Of a DNA stretch of 64,000 bases, positions 36,532-50,756 are shown in pieces (the stretch's first letter is position 1; each line of letters begins with the position of its first letter). The position numbers and the translations under genes are program-made. Location of the stretch: contig NW_020170406.1 of assembly GCF_000524195.1 (NCBI RefSeq), positions 348,690 through 412,689 on the forward strand, read 5' to 3'. The stretch comes from Echinococcus granulosus (Eukaryota; Platyhelminthes; Cestoda; Cyclophyllidea; Taeniidae). A model generated the notes under the pieces. It was not told the DNA's origin. It worked only from the letters and a program-made list of their open reading frames with translations, and ran no database searches.

Positions 36532-37523
36532 TTTTAGCTTCCTGCCGATAACCTCTTCACGTGTGTTAACTCTTCGAGTAGAGGTTGTCTATACCATCGC
36601 ATTTCTCCCTCCTACCTATTCCGTTTGTTTTGGCTTACTTGTGCATGTCCGCGCACTGCCGCAGGACCTCTCCTCCCTCCACTTCCTTGTGCTGAGACTT
36701 TTTTTTACTTACGTATCAATCATGTACTAGCAGCGCGCGCGAAACTTGAAATTAACTACTACCACCGCAAGCCTCGTGGGAAAGTCGTGGTGTCTGCCAC
36801 TGGGATGTCGTCGGCTGCATGAGGGTGTGTGCGTGGGTGTATCTCAGCGCCAATCTCTACGTATTGTCCTAATCAGTGAAGTGCTACTAGCTGCCCCCTC
36901 TTTTCGTACTCCAGCAGGGATGCGCACACCTTTCACCAGTCATCGCTCATTCTCTCCCGCTCCACTTGCTCCTCACTGTATGCACCGCGACCACCAACTT
37001 GTACATGCTACCATCTCCTCCTCCTCTTCCTGTCTACTGGTCGAAGCGCGTATCACCTTAGCGCTATTTCAATTATATATGTATATAAGCCTTCTTTTCT
37101 CTCTCCTTCTGTCCAACTCATACACACTTTATTTTCTTGGGCTGCGGTGAAAACTCTTGGTACCTTGAGCCCATCGCTGTTACCACTAATGCCACCTTCC
37201 ACACATTGGTAGAATTAAGACTTGCCCGCCGCCTTTCCTGCTGAACACCTCAATTTCCGCCCTAACCCCCCACGTGCGCGCTCCTGTCGGCAATGTTGCT
37301 CTCCTGCAACGCGCGCGTGCTTGCGTGCAAACTCTGTAAATTGTTTTTCTTCTCCCCAAGACAACTATTTCTAGCGATACCGACCCTTCTCTCAATATAG
37401 CCGGGAGGTTATAGAGTTACGACTGTAACCCGATCCCAAGGAGAAGGTGGATGTTGCGAATTGGCAACTCATCTTGATATGAGTTCTCAACCTGCTTGCT
37501 TCAAGGTTGAATCTATCAATAAA
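36532..37523 (+). other. Probable 3' UTR of the CBP gene
   Basis: Pyrimidine-rich sequence follows the stop. The first clear AATAAA is at 37518-37523, about 1 kb downstream. A chance frame of 134 codons (36746-37150) is low in complexity and is not reported as a gene. Confidence 0.45.
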
Positions 37524-40500
37524 AATGAACCAGTGAACATGACAATTCTTGTGGCGGCACTTGTCAATGATAGACGCCCCTGAGGGTGTTTCAGGTATAA
37601 ACGCTCAATATTTTATCAATGTTAGGCGTTCTTGCCTGTATGCACTGGTAGAGTAGGGGTAAGTGCTTGGGACGTTGACAACATTGTTTACTATTCTCCT
37701 ACGGGCGAGGAATTCGTGTCGTTTTCGCCATGACAAAGTTAGCAGGGATGTCGTTTTGTCGGTCTCGTTTGTAAGTTTCGTATTTTATGAGTTTAAAGTT
37801 GCGTTTGGGTGGCATCCTTATCTTATTTTAACCTCAACACGGAGGTGGATTTTTCCTCCCTAGAGGAAGTAAAGAAGCACTTTTGCGACCTTGTTTTATT
37901 ATCTTAAACTTGGGGTTTGAGCTCAAGCCAGTTTGGGCGGTGACAGCGTTGGTGTGCTAAGACCGTCGTGTATGGTCCCCAAGAGTTGGCGTTAGCAGCG
38001 TCAATCGGGATCATGGTAGGTGTATCAAAGTGTGATCTGGTTTACTTTCCTCTATCCATTTGAAGGGGTCCTCTTTATTGTGATGACAGTGTGAAGGTTT
38101 CCATCTAGGAGCCCAAATGCGGTAGTTGGAACAGTGGTACGTTCTATCTCTAGTTCTTTGAGTCGGCACGCACTCAAGTCACATAATTGGAGTGCTTTTC
38201 ATGCCGAGTGGAAATCACTTCAATTTGGCATGTAATGCAGTTGAAAACGTCTTATTTCAGCTTGCGCTCATCAATTTGACACTTCATCATTACTTCGTTG
38301 CGTGATTAGAGGTTCACAATGAGGCTGTAGACGATCCACTCAATTAATTGGCGCTGCGCAACTCGCTCTACACCTGCGCTTTATTCCAAGTCTGATTGAC
38401 ATTTAAAACAGGGTAGTGCCTAGAAAAGTTTATCACCCATCTAGGTTCATTGTGTCAGACGTATCAAATGCTCCCATCCCCGAACTGCCATCTCTGCTTC
38501 ACTGTTCATAGATCGTCTTTTATTTTTTGAGTACAACTCTGCGTTGTCTTTGTAAAGCAAGAGTATTTCATATAAACTTCTAAATCGGTATTCTTGGAAT
38601 TTTGAGCCGAATGGGGAAGGATTTTGGGATACTTTACTGGCAGAAGCCTATTGTAATGCCAAATTGACGTTAGGGAGCTGCCTGCATCATGCATGGACAA
38701 CGCAAAACCCTGCAGTACCAATCTGTCCAGTGGGTCTACAGTTCATTTGTCAATTGAATAGGCAGTTATTTGTAGCAGAATACAGCTGAACCTTCTGCGT
38801 CAGGTTTCGTCCTTCAGGCAATTTCATTCATTTTATTGGATAGTTGAACTTTCAATGAGTTCTCGCCTTCTGCACGCACTAGCTGAGCCTCTTTGGTTGA
38901 CTATCGTCTCACCAAGAGGCAGGCAGGAATTCCTTTGAAAAATTTTGAAGTTAAGATAACCTTGCTCTAGCGGTATAGGCTGCGGATGCATGACAGGCTT
39001 GAAGCTCGGGTGAAAAGTGTCGGAGGGTAAAAGTTCCAGCGAAAAATGCGCCACTACCTTTGGGTAGATATAAAATAAGCTCTTAATTGCTAGAAAACAG
39101 GATGCCAATTTGTTACATCGCATACATGACTGCCATATCGTTGTTGTCAACACCTTTACCTACAACGTAATAATTTAGTGGGATGTGGATTCGCGCTCCT
39201 CCGCGATAGGCTGCATTGGTCTCACAAACGTCAATCAAATGGTTCGCTTTGATCTCCCAACTGCTTAGGCTCATTCAGCCTTAATGAAGCACCCATAGTT
39301 ATTTTCCTACCATTCTTCAGGTAAAACCAACAAAAATAGTCTTCGGAAGTCTTTTTTTTTGTATCAGTGTACTACTGGAACGAGTCAGGACGAATTCGTT
39401 TTATCTGACAAGAGCAGCACAAAGCCTTCCCACTCCAACGTATACCTTTAGTCAAAACAAGAAGTATTTTGTCTATTTTTAGTGGAATGCTTGTGTATTC
39501 GGGTACGCATCCGTGTGAAAGGACATGGAGTACGACCTTCTGATGGTGGTACAATAAAAGTAAGGTGCAGCGTAGTTAAAAAAAGCAATCGTCCAATCCA
39601 CCTTCAACACAGAGGCGGTTGTTAAAAAGCGTCTTTGTGGTTTTTTTTCATAACCAAGGCACCTCATTGTTGTACTGAAATTCGTGTCACTGAGATCACC
39701 TAGGTTCTAAGCAAAAAAGGAAAACCAAATAGCCAGTAGAGGTGTCAGTAGCATGAAGGGTATATTAAGCGTCTTATCGCGCTCTGGAATCTGTCACGCC
39801 TATTCCACTTGTGCAAAGCTCTTTGCAACTAAACTACCTATGGCGGTATTGAAATGCCATATCACAGTATTCTGTCTCCCGACCCGCATGCCTGCTCTTT
39901 AAGAGCCATGTCAAAAGGGAGAGGATGTCGCGAGGAGCCTGCCGTACATTTCGGGCAATATTTACAGCGGTATGAGTCATGTCATGAAGTGGCAGTAGTG
40001 GCTCGTATAGTTATGATGGCATTTAAAAATACCAGTGTCCAAGTTATTCCTAACGATGCTCTCGGGTATACGAGTCTGGAAACAGGTTTATAATCGACAT
40101 ACAGAAGGACTGGTAACATTGGTGGCATAGGCGAGATGCCATAAATTCATCTTAGAAGCCAAATCTAGAAAGATAGAAGAAACTTGTACAGGAATGTATT
40201 ACTATGCCACACAGAAACTCTGTTATTTTGACTGCCTCCATTGGACCTACTTCGGTTATCACATAGCAGTAGGGTTTACTTTAACTTGTCACCTACTTAG
40301 GTCTCAGGGATAAATCGCCCAATGCGATCCAGATATTTCATTGCTCCATTAATATAACAATTTCTCAATTTCTTCATTCTTTTCAGTTTAATGTTTCATA
40401 CCTGTGTGATCTATGAACCCAGATTGGATAATTCAGACGTCACAAATATGTGACGATGGTAACGAAGGTCTGGCGATAATTTTTCGTTACCATAGGGAGA

Positions 40501-43500
40501 CCTTGCAACCCAATTCATTGTTTGGATTGGCACATTTTGTAAAAATCCTTGATAATACCGGTTAATTGAGGACATTTCCATAGGACTGCTTTCCGAATTC
40601 TTTAATCTTTTTACTCATTTGAACTTTAAGGTTTCCAACTGTCTCTCTGGATTAGACCTTGCTTTCTGTAACGTGGCACCGAAGCCAACCAATCTTATTA
40701 GCAACTTCCCATTCAAGTATACTTTTGTATCTTTACTAGTTGTTAGTTATTGTAGTCGAAGAAAGACAATTTAGTTTTAATAGCACTTTTATTGTGAGTC
40801 TCCTTCCTACGGCTAGTGGACTATGTACAATGCTAAGCTTTTAGGAGTAAGTTTGCTAATGTTATCACATATGTAAATCCCGTAGGTTCAAGATTAACTC
40901 AATTCTCAACATGCAAATGTGGGAAGGGGTTAGTAAAACGAACGGAAAAATGAAACATTATGCTAACTGAACATAAGGGAGGTCGAAGAGCCTAGAGAAG
41001 ACAGACTTTTGCATCTACCTCACTCCCCCATAAAGTGTAGTCGTGCAGTAATACATGCACACAGCTGAGAACTGAGCAGGCGCGTTTGACATAAGAGAGG
41101 GTTCTTCAACTGATTGTAAAAGCTGACTGGCCTTTCCACAAAGAACACCGGTTATTGCTCAAGGCAACCTCTGACCACATCAGAATTGATGTAGTTACAG
41201 TGGACCCACTCTCCATGGGTTGTGGGGATTAATCTTCTTAACCGATGTGATTCGACGAAAGTAACTGATGCTACATCGAGGGAGCAGCATGAAACTGTGT
41301 TACCGCTAAACTGCGCACCTAAAAGTCATTTACATGCAGCATTAAATTCGTACTGGCTGGGTTGGCTGAACGGGTGACCATATTTAGTGGGCAAGCAAAG
41401 CTTATCAGACCACAATGAATCATTGGAGCTTCGCGAGCTGACGGTGCAAGGAGGCTACACACATTATTTTCTAGGCCTTCTAAATATCATCGTAACTTTC
41501 CTTAATGGAGGGTAGAATGGGTGATGAACATTCAGTTGTCGAAATGAAAACGCAGTCCTGAAGGCAAGGATTTCTGTTCCATTGTGGATAATATCCACTT
41601 CGCTCTAATGGAACTTGTTGATGTATCTAAAATAGAGATGACGAGCTATAAATTTCGTGAAATAAATACTGTTTGTGATTGTTTATCATCAAATCCACAC
41701 TCACAGTGGAATCTAAGCCCTCAGATTAGTTCTTTTAAGCGAAGAAACTTTGCTAGAACGGTGTTAACTATTTGTTCAAAAAAAAACTGTGAGAAACCAA
41801 GAGTTTTGCTAAATAATGTAATGCTCTATTTTGCGGGACCAAAAAGTGAAACCTGGTGTGTACACCTCTCGTTGCTGAATATTTGTTGGAAAACCTACGG
41901 ATCCTGTCGACCACTTGACTATAAGCAGCCTAACGCCCCCTGTGGGAAGATTCCATAAGTTTCCTTTCTAACCACCACACCTACGGGTAAATTCTTATAT
42001 TTGACTTATAGCATTTTGATACCCGAGTTTTGGTGTGTTGAATGAATTTGTCGGTGATTTAGACAATCACAAAGTGTCAAAGTTGATGGCGGTGATTTGA
42101 GTTGTGAATGACCTAAAAGAAGGCGATTTCTGGAGACAATGATGGCTTACATTGACAGAAGGTGCCTTACTTCTACCTTTGTCTTTTGTTTACTAAACGG
42201 ACCCTAGCAGGGTAGTTTTTCTTCCTCTCTTCCACAAATAATTTCTCCTCCGTGGAAATACTCTTTCGTCCCTTGTCTACAAAACTGCGAAAGGGATTGC
42301 AGTTACATTTGGGTAGCTCTGTGTATCTTTTTTTGATCTAGTGTGCTTAAAAATTGAATTTGCGCAACACTGTTTAGGTATGTGAACCAAAAAAATCTCC
42401 TAAGGAATGTAGAACGAAATGATGATATATGCATGTGGGATTAAACTGAGGTAACCAATTTCTCATTTGTTGGCGGAACACCTTGGTGGTGTTTAGTATC
42501 ATTGTTTTCTGCAATTCAAGTGAGTACTGCGCTCCTTTTTATGCACCAACACTACTTTATATGCAAGAATAATAGGGTGGAAAAATGCTGCATCCCCACT
42601 GAGAAAAAAAGGTTCACATCCGGTGATAAATATACCATTAAGCGTTTGGCCTTAAAATGAGGAATTGCGCGACATCAGCAATTAAAACAGCATATACTTT
42701 TTTACCAAAAGAGTGTAAATAATAAATAGGTAGTCACAGCGATAATGAATGCTCTGTTAAACCGTTCTTTAAGGCATTTAGTAAGCTCATGCATGGCTAC
42801 TCGCTATGTCGCCTGCCTTGATGAGGTCCTAAAAAAACGGAAGGAATTGCATAGAACGTGACAAAGTGCGATATTTATGTGTTTATCATCACTTTCATTT
42901 CGGGAATGTTAAAACATAAATCATGAACAGTTTAAGTTGCCAAAGGAATTAAAAACGTCACTTTTTGTCAAATATGACATTTTTATCCAAGGTCAAAACA
43001 GAAGAGAAGAGAGTTGAATTTAACTGCTTCTTGATGCAATGCGGAAAATTTCAAAAATATTTACCTTATTTATAGGCAAGATTTCTTCCGCGTCTCGTGA
43101 GGACAAACACAGGTAAGAAAGAAACTCGAGGACTCTTAAACTTTAACGTAATTACACAACTACGGGTGTATGCTTCTCGGAAGCCGATTTCAAACTAATT
43201 CGGTGGAAGAGCATTTCAAGTCCCACTCGTTGAAGTCTATTTCTGTACACTGCCATTAAATGTGAAGTAATCGAACGACGTGTCACGTGTCTCTCATTGT
43301 CTGTTCTCTGTTTTCCTTTCATCTTTGCACATTATGCGGGTGACACCCAATGCCGTGGGGTGTCTTGACTTTGGTGAAGTGAACTTATTCCACACACACA
43401 CACATACACACACACACACACAAGTAGTACACCTATTAATCCACTAATGGGTTTTAATTCGAGAGGTAGTTTGGGGTAAGGTACGTAGAATGGTTTAAAA

Positions 43501-46500
43501 CTTCAGCTTAAGGAAATTTTGTAAGCTCCTCCAGAAGCTGTCCAATTCCCCATACTCAGGGTAGAAGGCAAGCTAAATAGGCTGCAGACGACTACCATTG
43601 GCACCAATAAACAGAATGGCGGAGGCACCATTGAGGATAGGGAGCTTGATTGTTTACTTATTAAGTTGATGTGGTGACACTGCCATGGTAAATGGTAGGC
43701 CCGTACGCAGAATTTTCTCCACTAAGTCTGTTGGTTTAGCCATGAAGGGTCAATTTAGTGCAGACTAAATAGTGGTCTTCAAATACCATTGGTGCCTTGT
43801 TTTAGTGTTTTTATTCGGTATAAATGCAAGTTAAATAGTTGTTCCTTTTACCCTGACATCATTTGCCTTTAAAAAGGTTTTTTCAGATGTAAAGTACTTA
43901 ATCTTTAAGGAGGCAGCAAAGTTTATGCGCATCTGCAATCTACAACCATGACTTTTTCCACTGTCTAGGAGTCTCTCGTGGAAAACAGCACGATTAACTT
44001 GCGTAGATGAACCGAATCATTATGGTAGGATTCGAGAGGAAAAAATCTACGTTGATCCAAGGCCTAATGCAATGGTTTAAGTGGTTCTTTGAAGTCAATC
44101 TATCAACTGTTTTCTGTTAGCTCGCATATCCATTTATAACAGTAATGAGAAACCGCAGGTGCAACACCTAGGGGACAGGCGAAGCAATTACTTTATGAAT
44201 ATGAATGCCCCACTCATAGCAAAGCTTTTGACTTTGTGTCTTTTACCTCGTCGATGCTTAATCTTGCAGTGGTAAGTAGCAATTTCTAGACTTTCGCATT
44301 TGTACAAGAAGTTGATGAAATTTCTGACTATTTTATGTCCCTCTTAAATGGTGATGTGGTCGTCACGTTACTTTTTTTTCATGTAAGTACATCTCATTTG
44401 CGATGTTGCAGTTAAAAAAACTACACTGTTTTAGCTACATCGGTAGTTGAACATTTCGTTCCACGGAAAGTACCTCTTCCCTAAAGTCAAACCTTGCCAC
44501 CACCTCCTTCCTATAACTGCATTGCCGTATCCTTAACTCGCATACTTTACCACTAGCTTCTTTAATTCTTTTCATCTTTATTGCATTTGCTTTTGTTAAT
44601 TTGAGTGGCTACAATCGAGAATCCCTTGTTAGTACGTTTCAAAGTAAATGGAATTTTCCTTTTAAAGTTTTTAGTGGTAAAAGTACGCCTACATTCACAC
44701 ATTCACCTACCACAACATAAAGGAGTTAGATTATATAATGGTGTGTGAGTAATAAATGCAATACTATATCTCACTAAACATTTTCCCGCAGAATAAGTAA
44801 AACCACATATTTTCTCAGAGAATCCGTAAATATACTTTTTATGGAATTAAAAACTAAAGTCAATCATCCTTCCTTTGTAATGGCTTCTCAAGTCTGCCTA
44901 TTCTTGCTGGTGGAAATGTCTACCATGAGTGAATGCTAACCCACCGCCAGGAGCTAACTGTATCCACAAGTGGCCCATTCAACCTTATAATAGCCCTTGT
45001 TAAGGGATTCAAATGTCAGAAGTAAGGTCCAGACACACGAACCTGTAATTCCCCTACCCTGTCTTGTAATGCCTTGTGTCTAGTCTATGCCCGTTTGTGC
45101 GTCTGTCTAACAAGGTCTGGGTGAAGGTAACATGGGCGCATGTAGATAACCACTTAATAGGAGCTAACAGGACACAATGCACCCAGAAATGCCCTTAAGC
45201 CAGGATACTATTGAGGGTAACGCACTGCAAAGGAGACTTGTTTTCCTATCTTCTTTGATCTGGTACATATCATCACAACCTGCTTTGTTACCGTAACTAC
45301 CATAACGTAGGATTTGTAAGTTGTTAACCACTTAAATGTCAAAGACACACGATAGTGCAGTTGAAGTTTCAGCGCCTGGTTTCAGCATTCAGTCATCTTG
45401 TAGACTTCGTTAGGACAATCTAAATTAAAGGTAGACAATGTGCTGGCGAAAATTTTTTTGGATGTGGTTGGCAGGCCATGTAACTTGAGAAATGGGTTAT
45501 GATAATGAGACGCTTTTACTTTGTGTAACTCGGAATGCTATCAAGCAATTAAATCCTTTATACGAATCATCTTACCATCCTAATGTATCAAATTACAATG
45601 GTCTAATAAGTTTTTAAGTAAACAAGCCTTACATTGGAGGTAACCGTTTTGAATTGCCCTACTTATCGAATGTCAGGGCAAGTTAAACTCTTGATAGAGT
45701 TCACATTTTACTGTCCCTCATGACACATCCAGGGTACAAATAAATCCTGATTTACGCGTTAGCCGTTTAGCCGTTAGCCGTGATGAAGTAACACAAGATT
45801 CTGATCTGCTGAAACCTAAGGGATTAACTAGAGATCCTGAGGTTATTTACACCACAGTAGCTGTATGCCAACAGGAATTGCGATGAAGAATTGGTTTTAC
45901 CCCAGTAGAAGACTTAAAAATTCCGACCTCCTGCCTTTGACTAACTTTTATGACGATATTTCAAACCAAATGCTGGAATCTTATTCATTCCACAGCGCTT
46001 AAACTTATTAAGGCCTGAATCAGAACTTTTCGTGCCAAATGGTAAAGATGTAAAGTCACCATTTGTGATATACAACTTTAGTCGTGGTATCGTCAAGACA
46101 TGCTCTGATATTAACTGTAGAACAATAATTATACTAATGAGTATTCGCGTTAGCTTTTTTGGACTTTTGTTTTAAGAGGAGATGTCATGGTTACAGACCT
46201 TGCCTTACCTAATTATTCTAAGAAAAATAAGGGATCTTGAGTGAGTTATGGCTTGACTCGATAGATATAGACACGGAAGGCTCATACTGCTTGTGTATGT
46301 ACCGAAACGCCTTTTTTTTTTTCATTTACAAAGCATGAATGTACACTTGCTAGAGATAAGAAGCCTTGATTTTACCACAGTGGAGCATGCTCCGAGTCAT
46401 GGATTCTCATGAAGCGCGTAATAGGAGAGATAAATTATGGATGCTGGGTTTTTTGGGCCCGATGTCAAGTCATTTTGATTTCTCTCCTCCAATGGTACAT

Positions 46501-49500
46501 CGATGTTTGCATTTGTTCCAAGTGATAGTAAGTAGATCTCGAGGTTGCAACTTCGGGGCTTCACCTAGTTTCACTGATTATGCTGTCAAATTTTTTTTGG
46601 CCTCAAAGCCCACCCGTGTTACCGCAAAAAATTTTCTTACCCTCCTAAACGTTTACCCAGCATCTTTAGCATCCTGTAAGGAATCACACTGTCAGACGTT
46701 TCTAGGCTGGATGACACTAGTGTTTTTAAAAGAGGTTGAAACAGAAAAGGTAAAGTGTGAAGCTCTTTAGCAGAAGAACAGAGAAAATTGTTTCTGTTCG
46801 ATGGATATTAATTGTATTGTGATATACCAACATGATGGATTGTATGCATTCCCAATTCCAAAACACACATGCCAAAAAACAGCTAAAAAAGAGATGGAGT
46901 GACGATAACTCAAACTGACAGCTGGGTAGCATAAAAAATTTGGCAGCGATTAATTCGTTTTTTGACGAATTTACCTACGAGGTTATCCCACTATAAGACA
47001 TTTTCCAACCTCGAACTCTACCTCACAGCTCAGTTCAACAATGTGACCCGTCCATCAAATGACCCGACTAATGGCGCCCTTCACATCGCAATTTATCAGA
47101 TTCACTGTAACTTTTGACAACGGAAGTTATTTTCCCTGCTGCCTCAGGGGTTGTTTCCATACAGCCAACTACTGCTACAACAGACAAAGCTGAGGTGCAC
47201 TAACACCACTTGTCGGGAATGATCCTCAAGAAGGAAACAAAAATATATGGAATTTTAGTGGTTGTTTTATTTGTGCATCGCATTACAGAGTTTGTAGCCT
47301 TACTGTTATTCCTTTTCTCCCTAACAAAGGCATTCTCAGGCGCCTGTTATTGCGTCTCTAGTAATAACGCAGTCACTGAATGTATTCAAAGCAAAAGGAG
47401 ATCCGTGCCACTTTCTCCCAGACAGATGCACTAGTCATATCAACCTTCTTGTATACATTACCTTCTGGGTTGAAAATCTTTCAAAGTAATTAGCTTTTAA
47501 GAAGTAATAGCCCATGGAATTCAAATGAAGATGCGCATTGTGGTAAAACTTTTAGGTAAGTTTTCTTTATAAAAATACTGGGTAAAATGTAGTAGCACGT
47601 CAGTTTTCTATCAAAAAACGACATTTAATAGGCGTACTACTCCTAACTAATACCAAAATAAATACCTCCTTTTAGAACCCTATCATCTACGTGGCAAAAT
47701 TCATTGTCCTCACCTCCACTTTATTGTCCCTACAGCCGAATTATCCTCCACTTGCAACTCTATGCATAGCATTCAATTAAACTCCACCATTTCCGTGGCT
47801 AACTAGAAGAAGACCAAAACTTTTGGCGTAGAAGAGTACACGCGATGTACGAGGCCATCTTAAACAAGATCTACGGACTTCTACAGCTTAACACTCTTCA
47901 CGGCAATAAGAGCCTACACCTACAGAGCAACAATTCTGGCAAAATACCACCTCTTCTGCACTGCACATTTGGTCGCACAACAGCACAACTCAATGTGTTT
48001 CGTCCATTGTGTCAGGAGGTCACAAATTTCGCGTGGTCATCTCGATGGTATGACTTCCTGTAACTAATTGTCAATGCTGCAGTTTACAGCCATGTATCAT
48101 AAAGTTTGTGTACGCGCTATCCTATCCGTGCAGTACTTTGTAATGTGGTCAGCAACATCTTTCCCTGGTTTTATTTTTTAACTTCACACCATGAAATGTC
48201 CATTGAACTAACCTGATGAATAAGACAAATCACCTTAAGGTGGGTATGCCACGCTCAGGAAGACCCTACGACCTTGGTAACACTTAACTCTCGTCGGCTG
48301 GGATTAATAATGACAAGAATTTCCAGTAATGTTTAAAACGAGTGATCAAAGGAGTTGATTTACATTAAATGAGATGAACAATTCTTGAAAGTCATGGATT
48401 GTGCGTTAGAAAGGCACCTTTTTGGATTATTCGGTCAATGACTTTTAATGAGAAGCGATTCTTGCATTCCAAAGCTGCTTTGATCCCGTCAAGCGATCCA
48501 CTTGTTACCCATCTAACTTTTTGTCTTCAGAACACTATGCCTGTTCAGTGTGTAGCAGACTTTTGACGAGATTTCTACCGCGGACTGGTCACCTTCCAAA
48601 AGCCAAATAATTATGACTGAATTATGTCCACTCGATACGATTCACCGATGTGCAAGAATTAGTCGGAAGGAAATCCTATTCAATAAAAAAACAATGCAAG
48701 ACTTAATACTACATACTGCAACAAACCCTTGAAAAGCCCTCATATCTCACTTTAGGCTGGTAGAGAGGAAGGAAGATATCCCCTCATCTCTAGCCTCATC
48801 TTCCGCATCGCTTTGGTGGATTCCTTCAAGTGAGGTCTTGACCTTACTGTCTAATAATCACATGGTCACATGTAAAGTAGGGCAGGCAGTGGGGCTGGAT
48901 TTTTGGGTCCTAGAGACAAGAGAGCTTAGAAAAGTATAGTTCGCGACAAGCTTAGGCTTTGCTGGGAAAGGATTATAGGCTGTAACAGTGAGTGTTTCAA
49001 CTGCAAAAATACTTAATCCTAATCCTAAAAAGCTGTCGACAAAGGATTCAATCCTCTATCGCACCACTTTCACAGTTAAGAGTAGGCAGGGTTGCCTTCA
49101 TTCAGGCTAATCTCCCGTAACACTAATTGACATAGTTTCACACAGTCAATATGAATTCTTCGCAGATAATCCAGACCGTCCCGTTTATGTTGTGAACACT
49201 AGTATTAAAGAGTCTTCAAGACTCGGGCCTAAATGACTAGCCACCCAAAATCTCCATTATCACCCATTCACTTTGTTCTAAAACATCGTTCAACATCCAC
49301 CCTGTCTCCGACATTAGTCAGAGGTACAAAGGACTACACGATGTTTAGCATCCTTCCCAACTCCACGTATCTAGGGTAATCTAAAACGCCCAAAATGGCA
49401 ACCATTCCCGTCAAACTACGGCCACGGCAGGTGTCTGGTATGCGTCAATATTTGAACGCCCAAAGTTCGGATAGGTTTAAAAAGTGAATAAGGACTCCGC

Positions 49501-50715
49501 CAGGTTTTACCTAGTTTCAGGCTCATGATTGCCTCTCACACCTATCTTAACATACATCTGAATCTGTTCCACGACGCTGCTTAGCTGGACTGTCTGGGGT
49601 TTGGAAATTTATTTTACCAGTTCTCTACGCAAGACAAATGGTCACCTTATCAGACATTGCTTTTCTAGTCTATGCACATGTTCCCTGGTGGCTTATATCC
49701 ACAATGTGTCAAAAAATGTGCGCTTATTTTACCGGAAACACGATAGCAAACAGCATGCCTTATCCCTCCCCTCCTCGCCTACTAGTAGAGGAGTCTGTAA
49801 CAATTTCCTGTGAGTTTCCCGCTAAAGATTCGCGCAATCACCCAAAGCAAAGGAGAGGAGAGCTAATTTATCTGCATTTCTAAATACTCAGTCAGCCAAA
49901 AACTATAGGTGAGGCAAAATCCGAGGATCCAGAGCACATAACGACACATTTGGCACACTCAAAATACTGGAGAAATGTTTGATTATGGAAGCCATTGTAT
50001 TCCATTTAAAGAATAAAAAGTAGAGGCCAAATATGATCAAGGGTGCCATAACTCCACGTGGACATTGCATCCAAATAAAATAAACGAGGACCCAACCAGG
50101 CAAAAATGGACCGACCTTAAACACGGATCTCAAGTATAGTTAATAGACTGTTGGATACATTAATGAACCACAGCGCTATTGTGGCCGTGAGTACCAGGCA
50201 TTTTTGACTAGAATGAAGCGAAAACAGGAAAATATTTTGGATGGATGACAAGCCATTTGTTAGAACTCACTGCAGCACTTATCCACACCTTCTCACGCGT
50301 CTGCAACGATGAGAACCCGTGACTTTGATTAATCAATGCACAAAATAACGCCAGACATTCCAACTGCATTACTAGTTCCAAGGGGCCGAAGAAATACTGC
50401 ACGAATATTAATTTGGAGGCAAGGCAAAAGCATTGACGTTGTGTTCGACAGCCCCTAGATCGTCAAATCAGTTCACGCGCCACAAGCCTCAGACGCTAGG
50501 GTGCAATTTTTGCAGAATCTATCCTTCGATCAAAATACTTTACACCACAACAACCAACTGTGACTTTCATCTGCGTTGCATCCAAACAAACGATAAATAC
50601 ACACAATAGTATATTCATTCCCGTTATAACACAAAAGTGAAAACTCTCGGTTGTATTAAAAGGCATGGGATTGGATAGAGAGTAGGTTGACGGAAGGAAA
50701 TGAAATGGGAATGAG
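37524..50715. other. Long gene-free stretch between CBP and RBM8A
   Basis: No gene is recognised over 13 kb. The longest frames, 41584-41958 (124 codons) and 46366-46770 (134 codons), resemble no family I know and lack splice or domain support. The sequence is AT-rich with one CA microsatellite. Distal regulatory sequence or unrecognised repeats are possible. Confidence 0.45.
43391..43422. repeat. CA dinucleotide microsatellite
   Basis: Sixteen CA units with one interruption (CATA). Confidence 0.97.
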
Positions 50716-50721
50716 TTTATT
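50716..50721 (-). other. Poly(A) signal of RBM8A
   Basis: AATAAA on the minus strand, 35 nt after the stop codon of the RBM8A gene. Confidence 0.65.
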
Positions 50722-50756
50722 CACAAACATCGTCATCCTACCATGCAGCCCAGGAC

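Noticed and set aside
36746..37150. 134-codon plus-strand frame after CBP
   Set aside because: It sits in the pyrimidine-rich 3' UTR and is low in complexity.
41584..41958. 124-codon plus-strand frame
   Set aside because: No recognisable domain, no splice support, and expected occasionally by chance in this length of sequence.
46366..46770. 134-codon plus-strand frame
   Set aside because: No family resemblance and no supporting context.
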